Part shown: positions 1 to 7,017 of the stretch, one piece after another
How the letters are laid out: each line of letters opens with the position of its first letter
Numbering within the stretch: the stretch's first letter is position 1
Assembly (NCBI GenBank): GCA_946479185.1
Contig: CAMLFF010000079.1
Coordinates: forward strand, 1 to 10,768
Length of the DNA stretch: 10,768 nt
DNA from: an uncultured Sphingobium sp.
GTDB lineage: Bacteria > Pseudomonadota > Alphaproteobacteria > Sphingomonadales > Sphingomonadaceae
Reading direction: 5' to 3'
The notes under the pieces: model-generated
The model's database searches: none
What the model was told of the DNA's origin: nothing
What the model saw: the letters and a program-made list of their open reading frames with translations, nothing else
Program-made: the position numbers and the translations under genes

Positions 1-2852
1 GCATTGGAAACCTCGCCAACATAGGAGAGCCTCCCGGACTGGCGCGTGGGGTCGCACGGAATGTTCAGGCCCTGCGTCGATTCGAGATAGAGCGGCGCGT
101 TACCCAGCTGCCGCGCCACAAGCAAACCGCCCTCGATTCGCCCGCCATTCTGATCGAAGACCATCGGCAACAGACCATCGAATGTGCCGGTGGCCGAGAT
201 ATTTTCCAGCTCCAGCGTGTTGATGAACGCGCCTGCATCCATGCCTACGACCCGGAATGTGAGATTACGGGCCTTGCGCGAATCAAGCTCCAGCGTGGCG
301 GGCATTAGCTCCAGCACGCCGTCGGAAAAAGGCCAGCGCCCGCTGACGATTCGCGCCTGCTCGCTTGAGAGCAATTGATAGCGGATTGTACCATCCCGCA
401 CATCGATGCCGGGATTCACGCTGTCGAGCGTCACCACCTGCTCCGGTGCTGTCCTCAACCCCAGCAGATCAGTGAACTCCATTGTCGTGGAGAGGCCGGT
501 GACGGGGCCGAACGCAGCCGCAAGCGACGTGCCCTGCGTGGAGAATGTGCCGTCGCTCGTCACATCGCTGCCGGTCCAGCGGATCTGGCCCTTGCCTTCC
601 ACCACGCCATTCACATTCGCCACGACGCCGAGCGCTAAGGGCGTGAGATCGTCGGGCTGCAGCGCATCGCCGAATCGCAGCTTGTCCAGCGCGATGTCCG
701 CGCGCCCGACCCCGCTCGACAGATCATGCCGGATGGTGACCGAGGCAACCTTGATGTTCCGCTGCGGTTGCACAAGCGTGGCCGTCGCGAGAATCTTGTT
801 ATCGAGCAGTGAGAGCTTCACGCCATCGCCCGTTACGGGATTGAAGCGTGGCTCTGCCTGCGTATCGCTCACGCGCAACGAGCCGGTCAGGTCCAGTCTG
901 CTCTTGGCGAACGTCCAGCGCCCATCAATCTGCGTGAGATCGAGCGGCACTGTCCCGATGCGCCCCTGCCCCTCCTTGATCGTGCCTTCCAGCCCACCCT
1001 GTGAGCGAAGGGCGCCCTGCAATGACGTTGCCGCCAACCGCACCGGGCTGTCCGGCTCGCCGATCCTCACGTCCGGCTGTATCAGCTCGAAATTGCCGTC
1101 ACCGATGGAATAGCGCGTGGATGCGGCCGTAAAACGGAGTGGATTGCTTCCCAAGCGCCCACCCAGCGCAAGCGCGCCCGTGCCGAGGCGGCCATCATCA
1201 ACACCGCACACGCGCACTGTCGCGGGATCTAGCGTGAGCCCGGATAGCGTAAAGGCTGCCCAGCTAACCGGCATGCAGTCCGCTGCAAGGCTGACGCGCC
1301 CCTGCGAGCTCAGACGAACCTCGAGCGGGGCCTTGAGTCCGCGCACCATGCCGTCCGGCAATGGGCCATCTAGCGTCGCCACCGTACGCACTTGTGCGCG
1401 ACCGGCGCCATCGACCGAGAAGCGGACTGGCGAGAGCTGCAGTTGCGCGCGCCCATTCTTATACGGCTTCAGCGCGGCAGTCCCTGCAACGCCGCCGCCT
1501 GGGTTCGTCGCGAAATCGACCCGGCCTTCGGGGAGCCCACCTCCCCTGATATCTATGCGACCGGATGCTCGGAATTTGCCGGGCCAATCCATACGGACAT
1601 TGCTGCCCTCCCAGCTTTCCAGCCGCGCGCCGCTTGCCGCTATCAGCGAGAGCCGATCGAGCCGGGCATTGCCGCGATCGCCGACCATGTTGATCTGCCC
1701 ACCAAGCTCGATATGGTTCGATCGACCGATCTTCTCGATCGCGCCGACCAGCTTGCCGATAAGCGGGCCAACGGGCGTATCTGCCCCCATGTTGCGATAG
1801 CGCGCCAGATCGATGCCGCCTGCAGGCCGGGCATTATCCAGCGTCGCCGTCCCCTGCCATGCCAGCGCGCGGTTGCGCGGGGCGAGGCCAATGGCGAAAT
1901 TGCCGCCAATCTTCGCCGCATCGCTCTGCACGCCATCTACAAGCGCGTTCGTCGCTGCGAGCGACATGCTGCCCCGCAGCTCCTCGACACCGCCTTTGAA
2001 GGTCGCGAGGCCCGATAGCTGGTAAAGCCTGCGCGCGCCTTGCCCGGCGCCATCCGCCCGCATGCCGATCGCGCCGCCTATGTCCTCCAGCGCGAGATCA
2101 GTGCGGACATTGATATCGAGCTCCGGCGAGGCGAGCGTCACGTCCAGCCCCTCGCAGCGGAAGGCGGTCGAGGACATAAGTCCCTTGAGCGATATGCGCT
2201 CATCCGATGTGGAGACCGTGAGCGGCGCGATCAGCCGCGCCATTCCGCAATCGCCGGACTGCAGCAATGGTGCAGACAGGCGCAGACGACCATTGAAGCC
2301 GGAGCGTAGCGCCCCTTGCCCATCAAGCGCTGCTACAATCGGCCCGAGCGGCGTGGATATCTCCGCCCGAGTATCCTCCAGCGCGACCGTCCAGGGCGGA
2401 AGCTGCGCTTTTCCTGTGCCGCCCTCAAGCAGACGGCTGACTTGCCCAAGATTGAGCGCGCCATCGCGAAAAGCGCCGCGCAGCAGCACGCCACTTGCCT
2501 GCACGCCCTCGATATAAGGCCCGGTGAAGCCCCAGCCGATGTCGATTTCCACAAGGCGGGCAGTCAGATCGGGCTGGCGCGGATCACCAATGACGAGCGA
2601 CTCAAGCCGCTGCGTCTTTGGGCCAATCCTCGTGACCTGATAGCTGCCCTTAACGCCCCGGGCAGCAAGTTCACGCGCGATAAAACCATCGGCAATCGGC
2701 TCTCTAGCGAGCCAAATCCCGCCAGCAATCAGGGCAATGGCAGCGACCGATCCGCCGCCAATGACACGCAGGCGTCTGTAGCGACGGGGGCTTTTGCCGC
2801 CCGCCGAACCATCGTCGACATCTTCAATTTTGGCCAGGTTGCTCAGCTTCAT
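1..2852 (-). CDS. YdbH-family AsmA-like intermembrane transport protein (C-terminus off the left edge)
   Basis: The frame is open without a stop for 950 codons and runs off the left edge. The ATG at 2852 follows a good ribosome binding site (AAGGCGAGG). The N-terminus has a charged cytoplasmic stretch (residues 1-25) and one hydrophobic segment (about 26-46), followed by a long periplasmic part rich in beta-type repeats such as 'RIDIRGGG'. Near the edge, about residues 891-945, lie FDGLLPMVFD, GGRIEGGLLVA and LSYVGEVSNA, which I recognise as the conserved C-terminal block of the YdbH family (PF11739, old name dicarboxylate transport). In E. coli, YdbH acts redundantly with TamB and YhdP in moving phospholipid to the outer membrane and pairs with the lipoprotein YnbE and with YdbL. 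Those partners would be expected just left of the window (inference). E. coli YdbH is about 880 residues; this one exceeds 950. The frame reads upstream to about 2915, but no credible start lies there. Confidence 0.87.
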   Translation of the reverse strand, partial: MKLSNLAKIEDVDDGSAGGKSPRRYRRLRVIGGGSVAAIALIAGGIWLAREPIADGFIARELAARGVKGSYQVTRIGPKTQRLESLVIGDPRQPDLTARLVEIDIGWGFTGPYIEGVQASGVLLRGAFRDGALNLGQVSRLLEGGTGKAQLPPWTVALEDTRAEISTPLGPIVAALDGQGALRSGFNGRLRLSAPLLQSGDCGMARLIAPLTVSTSDERISLKGLMSSTAFRCEGLDVTLASPELDINVRTDLALEDIGGAIGMRADGAGQGARRLYQLSGLATFKGGVEELRGSMSLAATNALVDGVQSDAAKIGGNFAIGLAPRNRALAWQGTATLDNARPAGGIDLARYRNMGADTPVGPLIGKLVGAIEKIGRSNHIELGGQINMVGDRGNARLDRLSLIAASGARLESWEGSNVRMDWPGKFRASGRIDIRGGGLPEGRVDFATNPGGGVAGTAALKPYKNGRAQLQLSPVRFSVDGAGRAQVRTVATLDGPLPDGMVRGLKAPLEVRLSSQGRVSLAADCMPVSWAAFTLSGLTLDPATVRVCGVDDGRLGTGALALGGRLGSNPLRFTAASTRYSIGDGNFELIQPDVRIGEPDSPVRLAATSLQGALRSQGGLEGTIKEGQGRIGTVPLDLTQIDGRWTFAKSRLDLTGSLRVSDTQAEPRFNPVTGDGVKLSLLDNKILATATLVQPQRNIKVASVTIRHDLSSGVGRADIALDKLRFGDALQPDDLTPLALGVVANVNGVVEGKGQIRWTGSDVTSDGTFSTQGTSLAAAFGPVTGLSTTMEFTDLLGLRTAPEQVVTLDSVNPGIDVRDGTIRYQLLSSEQARIVSGRWPFSDGVLELMPATLELDSRKARNLTFRVVGMDAGAFINTLELENISATGTFDGLLPMVFDQNGGRIEGGLLVARQLGNAPLYLESTQGLNIPCDPTRQSGRLSYVGEVSN

Positions 2853-2886
2853 CCTCGCCTTAAAATCACTCAACGCGTCATCGCAC

Positions 2887-2913
2887 TTGCCGCATCTTGG
2901 GCACGCGCTTAGC
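2887..2913 (+). promoter_or_regulatory. Candidate promoter for radC
   Basis: TTGCCGC (2887-2893), a 13-base spacer, then GCTTAGC (2907-2913). This resembles the alphaproteobacterial housekeeping pattern TTGACGS-N10-14-GCTANAWC known from Caulobacter. The predicted transcript would start around 2920, only about four bases before the radC ATG. The same element with the same spacing occurs before the glycosyltransferase gene (6983-7009). Not experimentally supported. Confidence 0.4.
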
Positions 2914-2923
2914 TACGCCAATC

Positions 2924-3646
2924 ATGAGCGAAGCGCCATCCCAGAGCAAGAGCGAGCCCGCAGTCGTCGAACCACATCATGGCACGGGCCATCGCAGTCG
3001 CCTGCGTAGGCGCCTTGCCGAGGGCGGGCCAGACGCATTGCTGGACCATGAAATCATCGAATATCTGCTCGCGCTCGCGATCCCCCGGCGGGACGTGAAG
3101 CCGCTCGCGAAACAGCTCATCACACGCTTTGATAGCTTGGGCGGTGTTCTGACGGCAGAATGGTCCGAGCTGGAGCGGGTGGAGGGGCTTGGCGAGACCA
3201 GCGTCGCCGCGCTCAAGATCGTGCAGGCCGCAGCGCTGCGGATGCTGAGCAATGATGTGCGCAAGAAGCCCGTCCTCTCCAGTTGGCAGGCTCTGCTCGA
3301 TTATCTGCGGCTCGACATGGCCTATCTCTCCGTCGAGCGGGTGCGCGTGCTGCACCTAAACAGCGGCAACATGTTGCTGCGCGATGATAATATGGGCGAA
3401 GGCTCCATCGATGAAGCAGCGATCTATGCGCGGGAAGTCGCCAAGCGCGTGCTGCAATATGGATCGGCGAGCGTCATCCTTGTCCACAATCACCCGAGCG
3501 GTGTGCCCGAGCCCAGCCGTCAGGATATCGCCATCACCAAGCAGATCATTGAGGCGCTCAAGCCGCTTGGCGTGGCGGTGCATGATCATGTGATCATTGG
3601 CGCGCAGGGCCATCGGTCGCTCCGTGCGCTCGGGCTGTTGAGCTAG
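2924..3646 (+). CDS. radC: RadC family JAB/MPN-domain protein
   Basis: 240 residues. A helix-hairpin-helix region sits at about residues 80-102 (SELERVEGLGETSVAALK). It is followed by the RadC/JAB domain with its metal-binding signature: H188-N-H190-PSG-x7-D201, the HxH-x10-D pattern of JAMM proteins. Length and domain order fit the RadC family (UPF0758, DUF2466). Despite the name, a role in DNA repair is not established for the family; the JAMM motif suggests a metal-dependent hydrolase of unknown substrate. I chose the ATG at 2924; a TTG at 2897 would add nine residues (MGTRLATPI) with no family support. No Shine-Dalgarno sequence is visible before 2924, which fits the near-leaderless promoter proposed upstream. 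The first 20 residues are polar and probably unstructured. The gene is divergent from the YdbH-like gene and stands alone before purB. Confidence 0.94.
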   Translation: MSEAPSQSKSEPAVVEPHHGTGHRSRLRRRLAEGGPDALLDHEIIEYLLALAIPRRDVKPLAKQLITRFDSLGGVLTAEWSELERVEGLGETSVAALKIVQAAALRMLSNDVRKKPVLSSWQALLDYLRLDMAYLSVERVRVLHLNSGNMLLRDDNMGEGSIDEAAIYAREVAKRVLQYGSASVILVHNHPSGVPEPSRQDIAITKQIIEALKPLGVAVHDHVIIGAQGHRSLRALGLLS

Positions 3647-3660
3647 ACCGGTCGGCACAT

Positions 3661-3688
3661 TTGCCCCTTTCGCCATGCCCTGCTAGGG
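3661..3688 (+). promoter_or_regulatory. Candidate promoter for purB
   Basis: TTGCCCC (3661-3667), a 14-base spacer and GCTAGGG (3682-3688) match the alphaproteobacterial TTG...GCTA pattern. The predicted start near 3695 gives a leader of about 35 bases containing the AGGA (3716-3719) that precedes the purB ATG. It lies in the 83-base gap after radC, where no clear terminator hairpin is visible. Confidence 0.5.
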
Positions 3689-3729
3689 GGCGCGGCATAT
3701 CCATCATCTAATATCAGGAACCCCGCTTC

Positions 3730-5049
3730 ATGGTGCCTCGCTACGCTCGCCCGCAAATGACCGCGATCTGGGAGCCGGAAGCGCGCTTTCGCATCTGGTT
3801 CGAGATCGAAGCGCATGCGACCGATGCACTGGCCGAGCTTGGCGTCGTGCCAAAGAGCGCGGCCAAGGCGCTGTGGGATTGGTGGGCGACCAACCCAACC
3901 ATCGACGTCGCCGCAATTGACGCAATCGAAGCCGTCACCAAGCATGATGTGATCGCCTTCCTCACCTGGGTTGCCGAGCAAGTGGGCGATGAAGCGCGCT
4001 TCATGCATCAGGGCATGACCAGCTCGGATGTTCTGGATACCTGCTTCAATGTGCAGCTGGTGCGCGCCGCGGACCTGCTAATTGCCGACCTCGACGCCCT
4101 GCTCGAAGCAATCAAGCGTCGCGCCTTCGAGCATAAGCTCACCCCAACCATCGGCCGCAGCCACGGAATCCATGCCGAGCCCGTGACGTTCGGCCTCAAG
4201 ATGGCCGAGGCTTACGCGGAATTCAGCCGCTGCCGTGCGCGCCTCGTGTTCGCACGCGATGACATCGCCACCTGCGCGATTTCCGGCGCGGTTGGCACAT
4301 TCGCCAACATCGATCCGCGCGTGGAAGAGCATGTTGCAGCCAAGCTTGGCCTCACGGTGGAGCCGGTCAGCACGCAAGTGGTCCCGCGCGATCGCCATGC
4401 CATGTTCTTCGCGACGCTCGCAGTTGTCGCCGGCTCCATCGAGCGGCTTTCGGTCGAGGTGCGCCACTTGCAGCGCACCGAAGTGCTTGAAGCGGAGGAA
4501 TATTTCTCGCCCGGCCAGAAGGGTTCATCGGCCATGCCGCACAAGCGCAACCCGGTGCTGACCGAGAACCTCACCGGCCTTGCCCGCATGGTGCGCGCTT
4601 ACGCCCTGCCCGCGCTGGAGAATGTCGCGCTGTGGCATGAGCGGGATATCTCCCACTCATCCGTCGAGCGCTTCATCGGCCCGGATGCGACCATCACGCT
4701 CGATTTCGCGCTGGGTCGCCTGACCGGCGTGATCGACAAGCTGCTCGTTTATCCTGAGCGGATGATGAAGAATATGAACCGCATGGGCGGCCTCATCCAC
4801 TCGCAGCGCGTGCTGCTTGCGCTCACACAAGCGGGCATGAGCCGCGAGGACAGCTATTCGCTCGTCCAGCGTAACGCCATGAAGGTGTGGCAGTCCGACG
4901 GCGCGCTGTCGCTGCTCGATCTGCTGAAGGCCGACCCGGAGGTTACCCGTAGCCTTGAGGTCTCCGCGCTCGAATCCCTGTTCGATCTCGACTACCACCT
5001 CAAGCATGTCGACACGATCTTCACGCGGGTTTTCGGGGCACCAAACTGA
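3730..5049 (+). CDS. purB: Adenylosuccinate lyase
   Basis: 439 residues, the usual size of the short bacterial PurB type. It cleaves SAICAR to AICAR plus fumarate in IMP synthesis, and adenylosuccinate to AMP plus fumarate; the enzyme is a cytosolic homotetramer. Superfamily signatures are all present: KHDVIAF (H72), MTSSD (96-100), GRSHGIHAEP (catalytic-type H145) and the flexible-loop signature GSSAMPHKRNP (265-275, with the catalytic Ser pair at 266-267). GxxGT-type GAVGTFANID is at 186-195. The aspartase/fumarase fold and these motifs together separate it from argininosuccinate lyase and fumarase. The start ATG at 3730 has AGGA ten bases upstream, and the N-terminus MVPRYARPQM is typical of PurB. 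No missing residue or frame problem was seen. Confidence 0.97.
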   Translation: MVPRYARPQMTAIWEPEARFRIWFEIEAHATDALAELGVVPKSAAKALWDWWATNPTIDVAAIDAIEAVTKHDVIAFLTWVAEQVGDEARFMHQGMTSSDVLDTCFNVQLVRAADLLIADLDALLEAIKRRAFEHKLTPTIGRSHGIHAEPVTFGLKMAEAYAEFSRCRARLVFARDDIATCAISGAVGTFANIDPRVEEHVAAKLGLTVEPVSTQVVPRDRHAMFFATLAVVAGSIERLSVEVRHLQRTEVLEAEEYFSPGQKGSSAMPHKRNPVLTENLTGLARMVRAYALPALENVALWHERDISHSSVERFIGPDATITLDFALGRLTGVIDKLLVYPERMMKNMNRMGGLIHSQRVLLALTQAGMSREDSYSLVQRNAMKVWQSDGALSLLDLLKADPEVTRSLEVSALESLFDLDYHLKHVDTIFTRVFGAPN

Positions 5050-5120
5050 GCTTCAGCGATTAAGCGTTATTCAATAGGCAAGCCGCACTCGGCTGTTTAT
5101 GGTCCGCTTAAGACTGAAGC
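5050..5120. repeat. Nested inverted repeat between purB and the LapA-domain gene
   Basis: The outer arms are GCTTCAG-CGA-TTAAGCG (5050-5066) and CGCTTAA-GA-CTGAAGC (5105-5120). This gives two perfect 7-bp stems separated by a small 3x2 internal loop. Between them is a 5-bp hairpin, AGCCG-CACT-CGGCT (5081-5094), followed by GTTTA. The element begins at the base after the purB stop and ends one base before the GGGAGA ribosome binding site of the next gene. It could act as a weak terminator, a leader RNA structure or a protein-binding palindrome; the sequence does not decide which. Confidence 0.6.
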
Positions 5121-5135
5121 CGGGAGAAAACTGAC

Positions 5136-5531
5136 ATGCAGTTCCTGAGAACCGCTTTCTGGGTTGTGCTCGCGATCATCATCATGATCTTCAGCTTTGC
5201 CAACTGGAACCCTGTCGTCGTCAATCTATGGGGCGGCCTCCAGCTGGAAACCAAGCTTCCGGTGCTCGTGATCGTAGCGTTCCTCGCCGGGTCGCTGCCT
5301 TTCTGGGCGCTTCACAAGGCGACGAAATGGCAGATGCGGCGCAGGTTGGACAATGCCGAGCGGGCTTTAGCCGCATCGGTGCCGGCAGCTTATGGGCAGC
5401 CAGCGCCGAGCCCGGCAGCCCCGGCCACGATCACGCCCGCGGAGATCGACACCGCAAAGCCAGTCGAAGTGCGCCCTGTGCAATTGCGCCCGGAGGCTTC
5501 CAGCTTCGACACCAGCCCAGGCAAAATATGA
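5136..5531 (+). CDS. LapA-domain inner membrane protein (DUF1049)
   Basis: 131 residues with two predicted membrane helices (about 5-23 and 41-59). Between them is the conserved NWNPVVVNLWGG segment (23-34), and a basic, coiled-coil-like helix (60-80) follows. This is the layout of the LapA/YciS domain (PF06305). In E. coli, LapA works with LapB to control LpxC turnover and lipopolysaccharide assembly. Here only the domain is recognised, so transfer of that function is an inference. The C-terminal 45 residues are a Pro/Ala-rich tail of low complexity, longer than in short LapA proteins. The ATG at 5136 has GGGAGA (5122-5127) at good spacing. The stop codon overlaps the start of pyrF in an ATGA arrangement, so the two are probably translationally coupled. 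Confidence 0.85.
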   Translation: MQFLRTAFWVVLAIIIMIFSFANWNPVVVNLWGGLQLETKLPVLVIVAFLAGSLPFWALHKATKWQMRRRLDNAERALAASVPAAYGQPAPSPAAPATITPAEIDTAKPVEVRPVQLRPEASSFDTSPGKI

Positions 5532-6202
5532 CGAGCATCATCTATATCGCGATCGATACGCCCCTGCTCACCCGCGCGCAGGAGATTGTGCAGCGGGTGC
5601 GCAACCATGTCGGTGGCATCAAGCTGGGGCTCGAATTTTTCTGCGCCAATGGCCATCATGGCGTGCATGAGATGCGCAAGTTCGGCTTGCCGATCTTCCT
5701 CGATCTCAAGCTGCATGACATTCCCAACACCGTAGCCAAGGCCGTGCAGTCACTGCATCCGTTGGAGCCCACGATCCTCACCGTCCATGCGGCAGGCGGG
5801 CGGGCGATGCTGGAGGATGCCAAGGCTGCGGCGGGCATTCATACCAAGGTCGTTGCCGTCACCATGCTGACCAGCCTCGACCAGACCGATCTTGAGGAAA
5901 CTGGCGTGATCGGCGATTCCCATGCGCAGGTCGAGCGGCTGACCAAGCTCGCCAAGGAGGCGGGGCTGGATGGCATCGTCTGCTCCGGCGCAGAAGTGGC
6001 CCATGCCCGCAAACTTTGGCCCGCTGGCTACCTTGTCGTGCCGGGCGTCCGTCCAGTCGGCGCAAGCAAAGGCGATCAGAAGCGCGCCGTGACGCCGCGC
6101 GAGGCGCTGGATGCGGGTGCCTCGATCCTCGTCATCGGTCGCCCGATCACGCAGGCCAGCGAGCCTGATCAGGCTGCGCGGGACATCGAAGCAACGCTCT
6201 AA
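5528..6202 (+). CDS. pyrF: Orotidine 5'-phosphate decarboxylase
   Basis: 224 residues. It decarboxylates OMP to UMP, the last step of de novo pyrimidine synthesis; the enzyme is a cytosolic (beta/alpha)8 barrel dimer. Signatures: AID at the first strand (D10), GGIKLG (K32), and the catalytic FLDLKLHDIPNT with D59-x-K61-x2-D64. VPGVRP (171-176) and GRPIT (204-208) are the phosphate-binding ends. All catalytic residues are intact. The ATG at 5528 overlaps the upstream LapA-domain stop and has AGG six bases before it. The frame remains open far upstream inside that gene, but nothing upstream of 5528 resembles PyrF. A LapA-domain gene followed by pyrF is, to my knowledge, a common sphingomonad order. 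Confidence 0.96.
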   Translation: MTSIIYIAIDTPLLTRAQEIVQRVRNHVGGIKLGLEFFCANGHHGVHEMRKFGLPIFLDLKLHDIPNTVAKAVQSLHPLEPTILTVHAAGGRAMLEDAKAAAGIHTKVVAVTMLTSLDQTDLEETGVIGDSHAQVERLTKLAKEAGLDGIVCSGAEVAHARKLWPAGYLVVPGVRPVGASKGDQKRAVTPREALDAGASILVIGRPITQASEPDQAARDIEATL

Positions 6203-6208
6203 GCCGGG

Positions 6209-6883
6209 TTAGCGGGCAAGCGCCTGCGCCCTGCTCCGCCAGGCATCCGCAAGCACGGGCATCCCCGCGAGCGCAGCAACGCCTGCGGGATCGCTCTTAT
6301 GCCCGCCACCGACCAGCAGCATGAACACGCGCGCAATCGGCCAATCCGGCAGCGGACGCTCGGTCAGCTCCATGTCGTCGCCCGCCTGCGCCTCGCCCTG
6401 CTCGATCACGCGAAGATACAGCCCCACATGGCCGCTCGCCACGGCCTGCGCCAGCACGTCCTTGCGGTCAAAACGGGCATTGAGCTTGGAACATGGCTGG
6501 CGCCCATGGCTGATCTCCAGCAGCGCAGTCCCCACGCGGAACCGATCGCCCAGGCAAAGCCTCGCCTCCGTCGCGCCGCGTGTCGAGAGATTCTCCCCGA
6601 ACGCGCCCGGCGAATTGAGCAGCGGATGATCGCCCATCACCCCGCGCCACCAATCATAATGTTCGCGCGGCACCAGATGCACCGCCTTGTCATGCCCGCC
6701 ATGACGCAGCGGATCCGCCTGCACATCGCCATCCAGCCCCAGCCAGCCAATGTGGACCGGACCAGATACGGGCGCTTTGCCCATAGCGCTGAGCACGCCC
6801 GGCGCGAGCAAGGCAGGCTTGCCGACCAGCATCGCATCCAGTGTGAGAGTGAGGTCATCCAGCGGTAAGGGTGGCATCGTCAT
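6209..6883 (-). CDS. MOSC domain-containing protein (YiiM-like)
   Basis: 224 residues. MOSC domains are beta-barrel sulfur-carrier modules that use a conserved cysteine and are related to the C-terminus of molybdenum cofactor sulfurases. Seen here: LDGDVQADPLRHGGHDKAVH (50-69), GAFGENLS (93-100) and GRQPCSKLNARF with the conserved C131. These are the hallmark blocks of the stand-alone YiiM type. The tail (about 170-224) fits the small '3-alpha' domain that follows MOSC in YiiM. In E. coli, YiiM takes part in reducing N-hydroxylated compounds; the substrate here is unknown. I chose the ATG at 6883 because AGGA lies six bases upstream; a GTG at 6898 would add only five residues. The gene is convergent with pyrF with six bases between stop codons and no visible terminator. 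Confidence 0.9.
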   Translation of the reverse strand: MTMPPLPLDDLTLTLDAMLVGKPALLAPGVLSAMGKAPVSGPVHIGWLGLDGDVQADPLRHGGHDKAVHLVPREHYDWWRGVMGDHPLLNSPGAFGENLSTRGATEARLCLGDRFRVGTALLEISHGRQPCSKLNARFDRKDVLAQAVASGHVGLYLRVIEQGEAQAGDDMELTERPLPDWPIARVFMLLVGGGHKSDPAGVAALAGMPVLADAWRSRAQALAR

Positions 6884-6982
6884 AGCGCATCCTGCCACAC
6901 AGTCGCGGGCAGCAGCAAGCGCGCAAACGCCCCGCCCTGTGCCATCCCCGCCACAGATACGTCACTTAAATGCGACTTCGCT

Positions 6983-7009
6983 TTGCCGCATCGGGTACGC
7001 TCGTTATAG
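6983..7009 (+). promoter_or_regulatory. Candidate promoter for the glycosyltransferase
   Basis: TTGCCGC (6983-6989), a 13-base spacer, then GTTATAG (7003-7009). The 10-mer TTGCCGCATC, a following GGGYACGC and the element spacing are shared with the region before radC. Transcription would start near 7016, just before the ATG at 7018, so the AGGAG at 7008-7012 would largely lie outside the mRNA. Either this promoter or that ribosome binding site must be secondary. The remaining 134-base gap from the MOSC gene shows no other feature I can support. Confidence 0.3.
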
Positions 7010-7017
7010 GAGCGCTC

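Noticed and set aside
184..2309. Several long plus-strand open frames opposite the YdbH-like gene (for example 406-1113 and 1117-1800)
   Set aside because: They have low-complexity, Ser/Arg/Pro-rich translations with no recognisable domain and lie entirely antisense to an uninterrupted 950-codon gene with family motifs. They are GC-rich shadows.
2853..2915. N-terminal extension of the YdbH-like protein with a CPRCGKC zinc-ribbon-like stretch
   Set aside because: The frame is open up to 2915, but there is no ATG or GTG and no ribosome binding site. The ATG at 2852 has a strong one, so the cysteines are probably coincidental.
5228..5527. In-frame upstream extension of pyrF into the LapA-domain gene
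   Set aside because: The added 100 residues are a frame-shadow of the LapA-domain gene. PyrF homology begins at the ATG at 5528.
6203..6245. GGGC...GCCC pairing just after pyrF as a shared terminator
   Set aside because: Only a 4-bp stem lies inside the MOSC coding sequence and no U-run follows.
6299..6868. 189-residue plus-strand open frame opposite the MOSC gene
   Set aside because: The MOSC protein on the minus strand has all family motifs and a good ribosome binding site. The opposite frame has no recognisable domain.
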